NCBI RefSeq assembly: GCF_001748245.1
Contig: NZ_BDFO01000001.1
Location: forward strand, 4,772,708 to 4,836,707
Source: Oligoflexus tunisiensis
Lineage (GTDB): Bacteria > Bdellovibrionota_B > Oligoflexia > Oligoflexales > Oligoflexaceae
Reading direction: 5' to 3'
Length of the DNA: 64,000 nt
The notes below the pieces were generated by a model. It saw nothing but the letters and a program-made list of their open reading frames with translations, made no database searches and was not told the origin of the DNA. This document shows positions 44,857 to 53,053 of this stretch, piece after piece (within the stretch, counting starts at the first letter, position 1; the number at the start of each line of letters is the position of its first letter). Made by a program: the position numbers and the translations under genes.

Positions 44857-45909
44857 GTGGCTGGGACAATGCCTTATATCGTCGATGCCGATGGGCGCTG
44901 CGCTTTTGGGCGCTACACCCTGCCTTTCGCCAACGCCAACATCAAGGATGGCTATCTGGAAGACTATGCCAGCTGGCTTCGTCAGCCGACGCGCTGGAAC
45001 ACCTGGTTGCGCTCGCTACGACTCAAGGAATGGCATTTCGTATCGATCAATCATCCCGATATTTTCGTGGCCCTGGCGGTCGCGCAGCTCGGTTATGTAT
45101 CCAATTTTTTCGCCTATGTCGTCGACAAGCGCAGCGGACGCATCCACGAATGGGGCAAACGCGTGCCGCTGGGGCGCAGTCTGCGTTTTGGCGACTCGTC
45201 CATTCAGGGAAAAACCATCTGGCAAAACCGCAACACGCATCTCGTGATCGACAATCAGCCCAATGGCTGGGATATCGAGCTGAAGCTGGACTCCCTGACG
45301 GCCAGCTTTCATATGATCCGGGATGAAGCGATGGCACTGGTTTTTCCGCTGGCCAGGAGCCGGGCGGGCTATACGCACAAGGAAGCCGGCAACGCCGTGC
45401 GGGGTCATCTGCAATTCCAGGGCGAAAACTTTGCGTTGACGCCAGACAATTGCCTTGGCGTTTCGGACTGGTCGCGCAGCTTCTCCAATCACATCACCCA
45501 ATGGAACTATGCAGCCTTCGCTGGCCGTCACGAAGGGACGCGTCTGGGTCTGAACCTTTCGCAGCTCATCTACGATGATGACACCGGGGCCAGTCAGGAA
45601 AATACGGTCTGGGTCGACGGTCGCAGCCACCAGGTCGGTGCGGCCCGCTTTGTCCTGCCGGAAAACAAGGAACTGGATCGCAAGACCTGGCGCATTGAAG
45701 CGGTGGATCCCAACAACACCGCGGCCTTGAATGTGGATCTGATCTTTGAGCCCATGGGGGTCAGACGCGAGCATGTTTCTCTAGGCATCCTGGCCTCGAA
45801 GTTCACCCAGGCCTTTGGTCACTACTCTGGTACCATAAGCGTGAACAACCACTCCTATCGCGTGGATCGCGTCTTTGGAGTGGCCGAAAAACACTACTCC
45901 AAGTGGTAA
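44857..45909 (+). CDS. DUF2804 family protein
   Basis: About 350 residues. The GTG at 44857 is preferred as start because GGAG lies 6 bases before it; the ATG at 44845 has no site. The sequence matches DUF2804: an N-terminal GRYTLPFANANIKDG, LRLKEWHFVSI, and a later lipocalin/AttH-like beta region (QWNYAAFAGRHEGTRLGLNL). No signal peptide. Function unknown; the neighbouring hydroxylase (14 bases downstream) suggests a shared lipid or terpenoid substrate, by context only. Confidence 0.85.
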   Translation: MAGTMPYIVDADGRCAFGRYTLPFANANIKDGYLEDYASWLRQPTRWNTWLRSLRLKEWHFVSINHPDIFVALAVAQLGYVSNFFAYVVDKRSGRIHEWGKRVPLGRSLRFGDSSIQGKTIWQNRNTHLVIDNQPNGWDIELKLDSLTASFHMIRDEAMALVFPLARSRAGYTHKEAGNAVRGHLQFQGENFALTPDNCLGVSDWSRSFSNHITQWNYAAFAGRHEGTRLGLNLSQLIYDDDTGASQENTVWVDGRSHQVGAARFVLPENKELDRKTWRIEAVDPNNTAALNVDLIFEPMGVRREHVSLGILASKFTQAFGHYSGTISVNNHSYRVDRVFGVAEKHYSKW

Positions 45910-45923
45910 GGGGGATCAGGATC

Positions 45924-46715
45924 ATGCAGGAACACATGCTTTTTTTCGTGGGCACCAGCCTTGTGCTCATGGGTACGTTTTGGATCGGCGTCGCGTTCTA
46001 CAACTGGATCGATAGGAAAAAACTTTTTGCCCGACACAAGATTCAGGCCAACCGCTATGCTTCGGAGAAGCAGGTGAAAAAAGCGGCCCGTTTGATCCTC
46101 AAGCACCAGATCTTTATTCTTCTGCCGCTGCTTTTTCTCACCTACCCGCTCTTTGCCCAACTCGGCATGAACTTTTCCTTTCAGGATTGGCCCCCGGTTT
46201 GGATGATCGCGCTGCAGATCGTTTTCTTCATGCTGGTCGAGGATTTCCTCTTCTACTGGACGCATCGCATTCTGCACCGGCCGAACCTTTATAAGAAGAT
46301 TCACAAGGTGCATCACGAGTTCGTGACACCGACCGCGATCGCCTCGCTCTATGCGCATCCCATCGAATTCATCGTCGCCAACTCCCTGCCGGTCATGGCC
46401 GGACCTGTCCTGGTGGCTCTATTCGGCCTGAACATGCATCTCGGAGTGCTGTGGATCTGGCTCTTCATTCGCGTGCTGGAAACGCTGGATGGTCACAGCG
46501 GCTACAATTTTCGTCTCTGGTTCCCCCACAAGCTGATCTATGGCGCCGGGGCCAAACCTCATGATGAACATCATTCGAAGTTCAACGGCAACTTTGCTTC
46601 GTTCTTTCATCATTGGGATCGGATTCACGGCTCTGAGCTTGTGGTGAAACCGCGGGCGGCTGCGAAAAAACCGACGGCTCAATCCCGGGATGCTGATGCG
46701 GTCTCCGTATCCTGA
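45924..46715 (+). CDS. Sterol desaturase / fatty acid hydroxylase family protein
   Basis: 263 residues from the ATG at 45924. Four or more membrane helices (FVGTSLVLMGTFWIGVAFYNW, IFILLPLLFLTYPLF, MIALQIVFFMLVEDFLFYW). Di-iron histidine motifs: HRILH, HKVHHE and HDEHH. The fold hydroxylates or desaturates sterols, carotenoids or lipids. The downstream half (LDGHSGYNFRLWF) is like C-4 methylsterol oxidases. Substrate not evident. Probably co-expressed with DUF2804. Convergent, 15 bases from the next gene. Confidence 0.9.
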   Translation: MQEHMLFFVGTSLVLMGTFWIGVAFYNWIDRKKLFARHKIQANRYASEKQVKKAARLILKHQIFILLPLLFLTYPLFAQLGMNFSFQDWPPVWMIALQIVFFMLVEDFLFYWTHRILHRPNLYKKIHKVHHEFVTPTAIASLYAHPIEFIVANSLPVMAGPVLVALFGLNMHLGVLWIWLFIRVLETLDGHSGYNFRLWFPHKLIYGAGAKPHDEHHSKFNGNFASFFHHWDRIHGSELVVKPRAAAKKPTAQSRDADAVSVS

Positions 46716-46730
46716 AGCGGACGGGCGGGA

Positions 46731-49556
46731 TCAGGCACTCTGATCCAGCTCGATATGATCCTTGGCCTGCTCAAAAAGCTCAAAAGGCAGATCGATGACC
46801 AGCTGGAAGAGTCGGTGATGATCCGCCGCCTTCCCCTGAGGCAGGAGAACGATCCGCAGGGTTCCGCCAGCCTGATGAATGAAGCGGCGCACAGCATCCA
46901 TGCCCACGCCACGACCGGAGATATCGGTCAGCTGGTTGGCCGTGGACAGTCCGGAATGGAAAATCAAATCCGCGATTTCCTCGGGACGATGAACCCCACC
47001 CTCCGGCAGCAGCTGCCGGGCCAGCCCGATTTCGCGCAAGCGGGCCAGATCCAATCCACGTCCATCATCTCGATAAATCATAATCACCCGCGTCCCGTGG
47101 CGTTCCATCAGTATCGTGATATTCCCCTGCCGGGACTTTCCGCACCGGGCCCGCTCTTCGGGTGACTCAATACCATGATCCATGGTGTTCCGCAGCAGAT
47201 GAACAAAGGCATGCCGGATCAATTCCTCAGCCTTATCGCTCATGAGCAGGCGATCAACTTCGATCGTGACCACCGGAACGTCCTTTTGCAGATCCCGGGC
47301 CAGCGCCGGAAGGCTCGCGCACACATCCTCAAGGATCTCCTGCGCGCTGCGGAACATTTTTTGATGAAAGAGTGATAGGACGCGGTTGACCCCGACCTTG
47401 ATCTCATCGGGAAGCGTTTGTCCCTCGACGGCCTGCGCCAGACCCCGATAGGCGCTCTCCACCTGCTCCACGTGAAACTCGACATGCCGGTGACTCTCCG
47501 TGCTGCGCCCCAGTTTTTCCCGGGCGATGCGTTCATAGACCGAGACGATCGCTTCCGCTTCCTGCAGGTCTCTTTCCATTTTCTTCAGATCCCAGCTAAG
47601 CGCGGGATTCTTCTGCAGCTGCGCATAGTACTGTTCCAAATCATGGAAGACGCTGGTCATCTTCTTCAAATAAAGGGCACGCGCCGAGCCTTTGATGGTA
47701 TGCATGTTGATGAAGAGCATCTTGAGGATATCGAAGTTTTTCTTGCCGAGCCCCTGCGAATGGACGAGCACCATGTTTTCTTCCAGCAGGTCGCGACAGG
47801 ACTGAATGAAGCGCAGGAAGCGTGGGGTCGGCACATTCAAAATCTCGCTGATGAACTCAAGCTCCTCCTGCTGTTCCTGGCTGCGCTCCTGCAGCTTGCG
47901 AATGTCCGTGACATCGCGCAGGGTGACCAGGATTTTGTCCACCTTTCCCTCCGCGTTATCAATCGTGTTCCAGGTCAGATCGAAGAATCTTTCCGTTCCA
48001 TCGGGACCGGGACGTCTGAGTTTCTGCGGCAGCGCATGGCTATTGACATCAAAGTTCAGCACATCCTCGCCCAGGGTGGCCTGCACACAGCTGGTGGCCT
48101 GGCTGACCTGATCCGCCGAGAGATGGCTTGGCTTAAAGAGCAGGGTCGTGGCCTCAATGCGCTCCAGATCGGCATGGGCAAACATCTCGCGGAAGCTTTG
48201 CGAATGGTCCCGATGAACCTTCTGATCGGGCTTGATCATGAAAATACCGAGCGGGATATGTTCCATGATGGAACGGATGTCGCGGGTCTTCTCTTCAACC
48301 TCCGCTTCGACGTTGGCGATATGATGCTCCAGTTCCTTGTTCAGATCGGCAATTTTGAGATGATCCTGGGACTGTTCCACTTTGATCTTGTCCGCCAGCG
48401 CCAGTGACAGAAGGATGACTTCCAGCAGGGAACCAATCTGGCTTCCATATTCCAGAAGGGGCGAGCTGGGAAAAATTCCGAGGCGACTCAGATGGTAGAG
48501 AGTCAAACCCACCAAAAGAGCCGAGAAGGCCAATACAAAATAGCGAGCCGGACGGTAGCCCTGTCTCCAGGCAAGGATGGCCGCCACTTCCAGAACGGGC
48601 GGGAGAAAGGCAGCCACCAGAGCTCCATAGACGATGGAGATAAAATAGGGAGCCACCAGGGCCACCCCGACGAACACCAGCGAATTCAGCCAGATAAATT
48701 TGATCAGGCGATCCAGACGGGGACAATAACGATCCGTCTGCAGAAATTTCCTGGAAAAGGTGGTGCCCCATAACGCGGCGAAGCTTCCGACCAGCGGCAG
48801 AAAACGGCTGGCAAAATCGGGGTGATTGGGCATGAGGTACTGCAAAGCGAGCCCGCTTATAGCGAACTGAAAGGCTCCGAATGAGACGATATATATAATA
48901 TAGTAAAGATAAAGCGCATTGCGGAGCGTGACGTAGATAAAGAGGTTATAGAGAGCGATCACGAGCATGCTGCCAAAGTAAATGCCCAGCGCGAACTGCT
49001 GCTTCGAGAGCATGCCGGCCATTCCTTTCGGCGACCACAGGTTCAGGGGAAACTGCAAGGAGCTTTCCGAATGAGCCCGCAAATAAAAGTCCGAGTGGGA
49101 ATCAGCAGGCAAATCCACACGAAAAATAAAGGTCCGATGGAGGATCTCACGCTCATGAAAGGGTTTACGATCCCCCGTGCTGACCCGGGTGGAATGGCCA
49201 TCCGGATGCACGCGGTAGAAATCCACGTGATCGTGCAGGGGATAGGCCAGCTCCAAAAACCAGACCTGGTCCTTATGCGTTGGATTGTGCAGGGTGAAGC
49301 GAAGCCAATAAGCGCTTTTCGAAAAACCGAAGTTAGGAATGTCACCGTTAAATCGGAACCATTTGAGGTCAGAGCCACGGTCGCGAATATCCTCGAAGCC
49401 CAGGGAACCGCCTTCATCCTCCAGGATGAGCACATCCCTGCTCAAAAAGTATAGATCCTGTTCAGGCTGCACGATAACGGGAGCGGCCGCGAAGGCTGCT
49501 GAAGCGAGAAAGAGAGCTTGTAAAACAAGAGCAAACAGGCTCGAGAGCCCGGACAT
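46731..49556 (-). CDS. 7TMR-DISM sensor with CheA-like kinase core
   Basis: 941 residues. Signal peptide about 1-24; a 7TMR-DISMED2-type periplasmic domain (YWLRFTLHNPTHKDQVWFLELAY, about 30-185), seven helices (about 195-395), a coiled-coil linker, a segment beginning RSIMEHIPLGIF (PAS-like, about 430-560), a P1-like domain with phospho-His H619 in NMHTIKGSARAL, then a CheA-type ATPase with HLLRNTMDHGIES (from 786), DDGRGLD (about 830) and GRGVGMDAV (about 880). It lacks CheA's CheW-like domain. The 7TMR-DISM part probably senses small carbohydrate-like ligands. Encoded last in a minus-strand group after the genes at 49947 and 49633. Confidence 0.92.
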   Translation of the reverse strand: MSGLSSLFALVLQALFLASAAFAAAPVIVQPEQDLYFLSRDVLILEDEGGSLGFEDIRDRGSDLKWFRFNGDIPNFGFSKSAYWLRFTLHNPTHKDQVWFLELAYPLHDHVDFYRVHPDGHSTRVSTGDRKPFHEREILHRTFIFRVDLPADSHSDFYLRAHSESSLQFPLNLWSPKGMAGMLSKQQFALGIYFGSMLVIALYNLFIYVTLRNALYLYYIIYIVSFGAFQFAISGLALQYLMPNHPDFASRFLPLVGSFAALWGTTFSRKFLQTDRYCPRLDRLIKFIWLNSLVFVGVALVAPYFISIVYGALVAAFLPPVLEVAAILAWRQGYRPARYFVLAFSALLVGLTLYHLSRLGIFPSSPLLEYGSQIGSLLEVILLSLALADKIKVEQSQDHLKIADLNKELEHHIANVEAEVEEKTRDIRSIMEHIPLGIFMIKPDQKVHRDHSQSFREMFAHADLERIEATTLLFKPSHLSADQVSQATSCVQATLGEDVLNFDVNSHALPQKLRRPGPDGTERFFDLTWNTIDNAEGKVDKILVTLRDVTDIRKLQERSQEQQEELEFISEILNVPTPRFLRFIQSCRDLLEENMVLVHSQGLGKKNFDILKMLFINMHTIKGSARALYLKKMTSVFHDLEQYYAQLQKNPALSWDLKKMERDLQEAEAIVSVYERIAREKLGRSTESHRHVEFHVEQVESAYRGLAQAVEGQTLPDEIKVGVNRVLSLFHQKMFRSAQEILEDVCASLPALARDLQKDVPVVTIEVDRLLMSDKAEELIRHAFVHLLRNTMDHGIESPEERARCGKSRQGNITILMERHGTRVIMIYRDDGRGLDLARLREIGLARQLLPEGGVHRPEEIADLIFHSGLSTANQLTDISGRGVGMDAVRRFIHQAGGTLRIVLLPQGKAADHHRLFQLVIDLPFELFEQAKDHIELDQSA

Positions 49557-49632
49557 GTTACCACTCCCATTCGTCCGACTTTTCCCTATCGTCCTGAATG
49601 GTAGCGTACATGAGGGAGTTCTTGCACAGGCC

Positions 49633-49944
49633 CTAGCGCGACGACCTCTTCACCCGCGGCAGAATCTCATGGACTCCATCCTCGGTAAAATAGCGCTCAT
49701 GAAAACGCCAGGCACGTTGCGATTCCCAACCTGGAATCGGGGCCAGCGGCTGATGACTCAGGCGGGCGCGCAGACGCCGGAAGTGATCCAGGGAAAGATA
49801 ATAAGGCACCCTTCGATGCGGAGTGGATCGCGATCCAGGAACAATAAGCAGTGTCCCGGTTTCTCCACCACGGCTATAAGCAGAAGCAGCCGACAGGAGG
49901 CTGGCCATCAAGGCCAGCGCTGGAAGGATGCGGCGCAAGTTCAT
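49633..49944 (-). CDS. Small secreted hypothetical protein
   Basis: 103 residues; GGGGA lies 7 bases upstream. Signal peptide about 1-23 (LPALALMASLLSAASA). The rest is basic (YLSLDHFRRLRARL, RAWRFHERYF) with no known family. It starts 2 bases after the stop of the regulator at 49947 and precedes the kinase at 46731 by 76 bases, so all three are likely one operon. A role as a ligand or accessory of the kinase is possible but unsupported by sequence. Confidence 0.6.
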   Translation of the reverse strand: MNLRRILPALALMASLLSAASAYSRGGETGTLLIVPGSRSTPHRRVPYYLSLDHFRRLRARLSHQPLAPIPGWESQRAWRFHERYFTEDGVHEILPRVKRSSR

Positions 49945-49946
49945 TC

Positions 49947-50702
49947 CTAATCCCCAATTAAAGTGTGACGGTCGTAGGTGCCGATCATGATGTCAAAGAA
50001 AAACGGAATGGTCCCTGTTTCCGTATCCTTGGTTTGCTCGATGGACTTCAAAAGTTCACCGCTCATGGCCACCATGCGCGCCAGGGCTTCCTTGGTCACA
50101 GATTCCGACATATGCCCAATCCGGGCATACTCAGTTCCTACCATGCTTCGCGGGAAATAGTGCAGGTCCTTTTGTATTTGATGCTGAATATCATCAAGGT
50201 CCATTAAACGGAAACCGTTGCCATGCACGCGCAGAATTTCCCGTTCCTCGATGATCAGGCCGGCATCCACCATCTCCTCCAGGGCAAGGATGCCACGTTC
50301 ACCGGTCAACCGCTGCACATCATCCCGCGTGGTGCCGGCGGATGTGAGGGCCAGTTTGATGATAAAATTGTGAGGATCCATGTAACGAAATTTTTTCAAC
50401 ATGGCCACTGATCCGTCGTCATCGAGTCCTTGTTCCGGATATTCCGCAACGACCTTGGCCAACGCCGGATAGTGGTCACGGATAAAACTCATCCGATCCT
50501 CGCGGAGCATGACCCGATCAATCAATTTAAAAATGGTTTCATCTTTGATGTCATTAACTTCGGCCTGCAAAATCCTGCGAAGCGTCGCATAGGGCACTCC
50601 GGTTCGCATCGACAGGGCCTTGATACTGACACGCGGAAAGCGTTCAAAGTATCGTTTGACAGCTGTTTGCACGGCTTCAAACTTGGGTGACATTTCTCTC
50701 AT
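49947..50702 (-). CDS. TIGR02147-type regulator
   Basis: 251 residues from the ATG at 50702 (GGGAGG 10 bases upstream); GTG at 50711 and ATG at 50693 are alternatives. An N-terminal HTH (SIKALSMRTGVPYATLRRILQAE) is followed by the helical TIGR02147 region (HNFIIKLALTSAGTTRDDVQRL, LALEEMVDAGLIIE). The family is found in Bdellovibrio-like and Fibrobacter genomes. Probable DNA-binding regulator of this three-gene unit; its signal is unknown. Confidence 0.75.
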   Translation of the reverse strand: MREMSPKFEAVQTAVKRYFERFPRVSIKALSMRTGVPYATLRRILQAEVNDIKDETIFKLIDRVMLREDRMSFIRDHYPALAKVVAEYPEQGLDDDGSVAMLKKFRYMDPHNFIIKLALTSAGTTRDDVQRLTGERGILALEEMVDAGLIIEEREILRVHGNGFRLMDLDDIQHQIQKDLHYFPRSMVGTEYARIGHMSESVTKEALARMVAMSGELLKSIEQTKDTETGTIPFFFDIMIGTYDRHTLIGD

Positions 50703-50991
50703 GGCCGGCACACCTCCCGCTCGGTCGCATTGGTCGCATTTGGTCCCTTCCTATCCCAAAATTGACAAATACACAAATGCTAATTAAATCCAACTATTAG
50801 ACCTGGATAAAGCTATGATTTCAGCAGGTTGGGGTGCATAAAATGCAGAAAAAGTGCTTATTCATCAAAATATTTCTGGCGGAGTCCTTTGACTGCGAAG
50901 CCGTCGCACGATTCTGAACCATCGGTATGGCCCTCGGATGGGGCAGTTTTGATACCATGGAAGCAGCGCCCGATGCATAAAGGAGATCACC

Positions 50992-52053
50992 ATGAAGGCT
51001 ATCCGTCGTGAACTTTGCCTTGTCCTCTGGCTGCTGGCCTGTGAAAGCACACCGGAACCTGAGACCATGACGGCACCTGGGCCTGAGATAAAAACGACAG
51101 CGACACAAGCTCCGGCTGGGGTGGCGACGGCACCGGCAGCTGTCCCGACTCCAGAACCCGAACCCGCAGCGGAGGAACCCGGCAGCCGCCAGTTCTGGGT
51201 GGATCCCAAGCGCGAGGTGGTTCAGGCCGCAGCCCGTTTGCAGGCCACCGAGCCGCGCGAAGCGGAATGGTTGCGTCAGCTGGCGGAACAGCCCACCGCG
51301 GTATGGTTCACAATTCAAACCACCAACCCTTTGGCTGCGGCTGGTCAGCTGGCCCAGGCCGTGGCGGGATCGAACCGTTATGCTGTGGCTGTGATCAAAG
51401 CTCTTCCGCATCGTGATTGCATGCGATACACCACACGCGGCCTTGATCCGGAGGCCTATCGTCTCTGGATTCGGGACCTCGTGAAGGGTCTGGGGGAAAC
51501 GCCCATCTATTGGATTCTGGAGCCTGAGGCCTTGCTGCTGACGGGCTGTTTGAAACCCGAGGAAATCAACGCCCGCCTCGCCCTGATCGCTGAAACGGTT
51601 CTGGTTCTTAAGACGAACAGCAAGGCTCAGGTCTATATAGGGAGCGGTTATCCGGGCTGGCTGACAGTCGACGAAGCGGCGGCTCGCCTTGTGAAGGCCG
51701 GGGTTATGGCGGCCGATGGATTTGCGTTGAACGTCGGCCAGTATCACGCGACCCCCGACTGCATTCAGTATGGTCAGGAGATCGTGCGAAAGATGGGCGG
51801 CAAAGCCTTCGTGATCGACACCTCGCGCAATGGTCGGGGTGCCTTGCCGCAAGACTCCTGGTGCAACCCAAAAAATCGAGCCATAGGCGAATGGCCTCAG
51901 GCTCCGACAGCAATCGAGGGATTGGACGCTTATCTTTGGCTCAAGCAGCCTGGAGAATCGGACGGGAGCTGCAACGGTGGGCCGGCAGCTGGCGTTTGGT
52001 GGGAGGCGAAGGCCATCGAGCTGATGCGCAACGCCGTGCACCCTCCGGAATAA
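50992..52053 (+). CDS. GH6 family lipoprotein (cellulase-like)
   Basis: 353 residues; AGGAG lies 7 bases before the ATG. Lipobox LWLLAC, then a Pro/Glu/Ala-rich linker (about 20-65). Glycosyl hydrolase family 6 motifs: the catalytic acid Asp in ALPHRDCMRY, YWILEPEALLL, YIGSGYPGWL, GFALNVGQYH, VIDTSRNGRG, WCNPKNRAIGEWP and DAYLWLKQPGESDG. GH6 enzymes cut beta-1,4-glucan with inversion. EPEAL has Glu where the family has Asp (EPDxL), an unusual replacement near the active site. Surface-anchored, suggesting glucan use or envelope remodelling. Confidence 0.87.
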   Translation: MKAIRRELCLVLWLLACESTPEPETMTAPGPEIKTTATQAPAGVATAPAAVPTPEPEPAAEEPGSRQFWVDPKREVVQAAARLQATEPREAEWLRQLAEQPTAVWFTIQTTNPLAAAGQLAQAVAGSNRYAVAVIKALPHRDCMRYTTRGLDPEAYRLWIRDLVKGLGETPIYWILEPEALLLTGCLKPEEINARLALIAETVLVLKTNSKAQVYIGSGYPGWLTVDEAAARLVKAGVMAADGFALNVGQYHATPDCIQYGQEIVRKMGGKAFVIDTSRNGRGALPQDSWCNPKNRAIGEWPQAPTAIEGLDAYLWLKQPGESDGSCNGGPAAGVWWEAKAIELMRNAVHPPE

Positions 52054-52056
52054 AGA

Positions 52057-52698
52057 TCACAATTGTCTGTGCCTGTGGCCCGTACCATGACCCTGTTGCG
52101 CCGACACCATGCTCGTGGGGTCATCGAGGAAAGCGCGCACACTGCGGAAATAGTCGTCAAAGTCGACGGCATCTGAACCGTGGATGGAGATGCTGGGAAA
52201 CATGACGCTGCCTTCGGTATGTGTGTGATCCATCTGCATACCGTGGCCTACTTCATGACAGAAAAGATGGAACAGGTGTTGATAGCCTTCTGACTCAGGA
52301 TCCTGGATATAAGCCGCCTTCTCAAGAAAGTTATCCAGGTCGAAGATCAGTTCCATTCCATATTCAATCGTCATGGTTTCCGTTTGATTGAATTGCCCCG
52401 CGACAGTTTGCTTCTGCAGCGCCGTCCATTGTCCCAGACCCAATTTGCGACCGTCATCGGCGAGGTCCTTCTGAAAGTGGATCGTCGAAGTACTGTCTTC
52501 TTTTTTGTCGACCACGGACAGGGCCGTAAAACCCACGTGACGGTTGTAATCGGCGACCAGAATCTGCACCGAGTACTTGAGGGCCGGAGTATCGGTTTCA
52601 ACGAAGATGCGGAAGTTTTTGACTTCCTCGACATGAGACTCACGGCAGGCGAGTGCGAAAAACGAGACCAGGATGAACGACAAAAGGCGCTTCAACAT
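52057..52698 (-). CDS. Metzincin-type metalloprotease lipoprotein
   Basis: 213 residues from the ATG at 52698 (GAGG 7 bases upstream). Lipobox ALAC at about residue 18. Zinc motif HEVGHGMQMDH (HExxHxxxxxH) and a Met-turn GSVMFPSI place it with matrixin-like metzincins. The Gly usual before the third ligand is replaced. The C-terminal tail is His-rich (GHGTGHRHRQL). Envelope-anchored protease. It is convergent with the GH6 gene, 3 bases apart. Confidence 0.8.
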   Translation of the reverse strand: MLKRLLSFILVSFFALACRESHVEEVKNFRIFVETDTPALKYSVQILVADYNRHVGFTALSVVDKKEDSTSTIHFQKDLADDGRKLGLGQWTALQKQTVAGQFNQTETMTIEYGMELIFDLDNFLEKAAYIQDPESEGYQHLFHLFCHEVGHGMQMDHTHTEGSVMFPSISIHGSDAVDFDDYFRSVRAFLDDPTSMVSAQQGHGTGHRHRQL

Positions 52699-52954
52699 GA
52701 AAAACCTCAACAGCTTAGAGAGCAACAGCAACGTCAATCAGGGAGCGGATTTCAACTCCCAAGCGCACCTCGCATGAAGCAAGGCCCATACCACCGATTT
52801 CGACGGCCCACGCTGTCGGGTAAGCTTTTATTTACTAATGATTTCACAATATTAAATAGGAATTGCACGCCCTGTGTCAACGATTGTCGCCGGGCCGTTG
52901 CACATGCGTCGAAATTTTATACAAAGCGGCGGCCTTGGTTTTTTTGCGCGTATC

Positions 52955-52984
52955 TTGACAATTTTCCTTTAGACTCCATCTTTG
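52955..52984 (+). promoter_or_regulatory. Candidate promoter for lon
   Basis: A perfect -35 TTGACA at 52955-52960, 70 bases upstream of the gene region; the -10 (ATCTTT near 52978) is weak. The 315 bases between 52738 and 53053 hold no gene, only an AT-rich stretch around 52830-52860. Confidence 0.35.
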
Positions 52985-53053
52985 GGATAACGCTTTGTGG
53001 GTCCCTGCGCGACCAACAGAGCCGAAATTGATGCGCAGCACCTGGGGTGGTCT

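Noticed and set aside
50821..52041. 406-codon minus-strand ORF
   Set aside because: Antisense to the GH6 gene, which has full family motifs and a lipobox.
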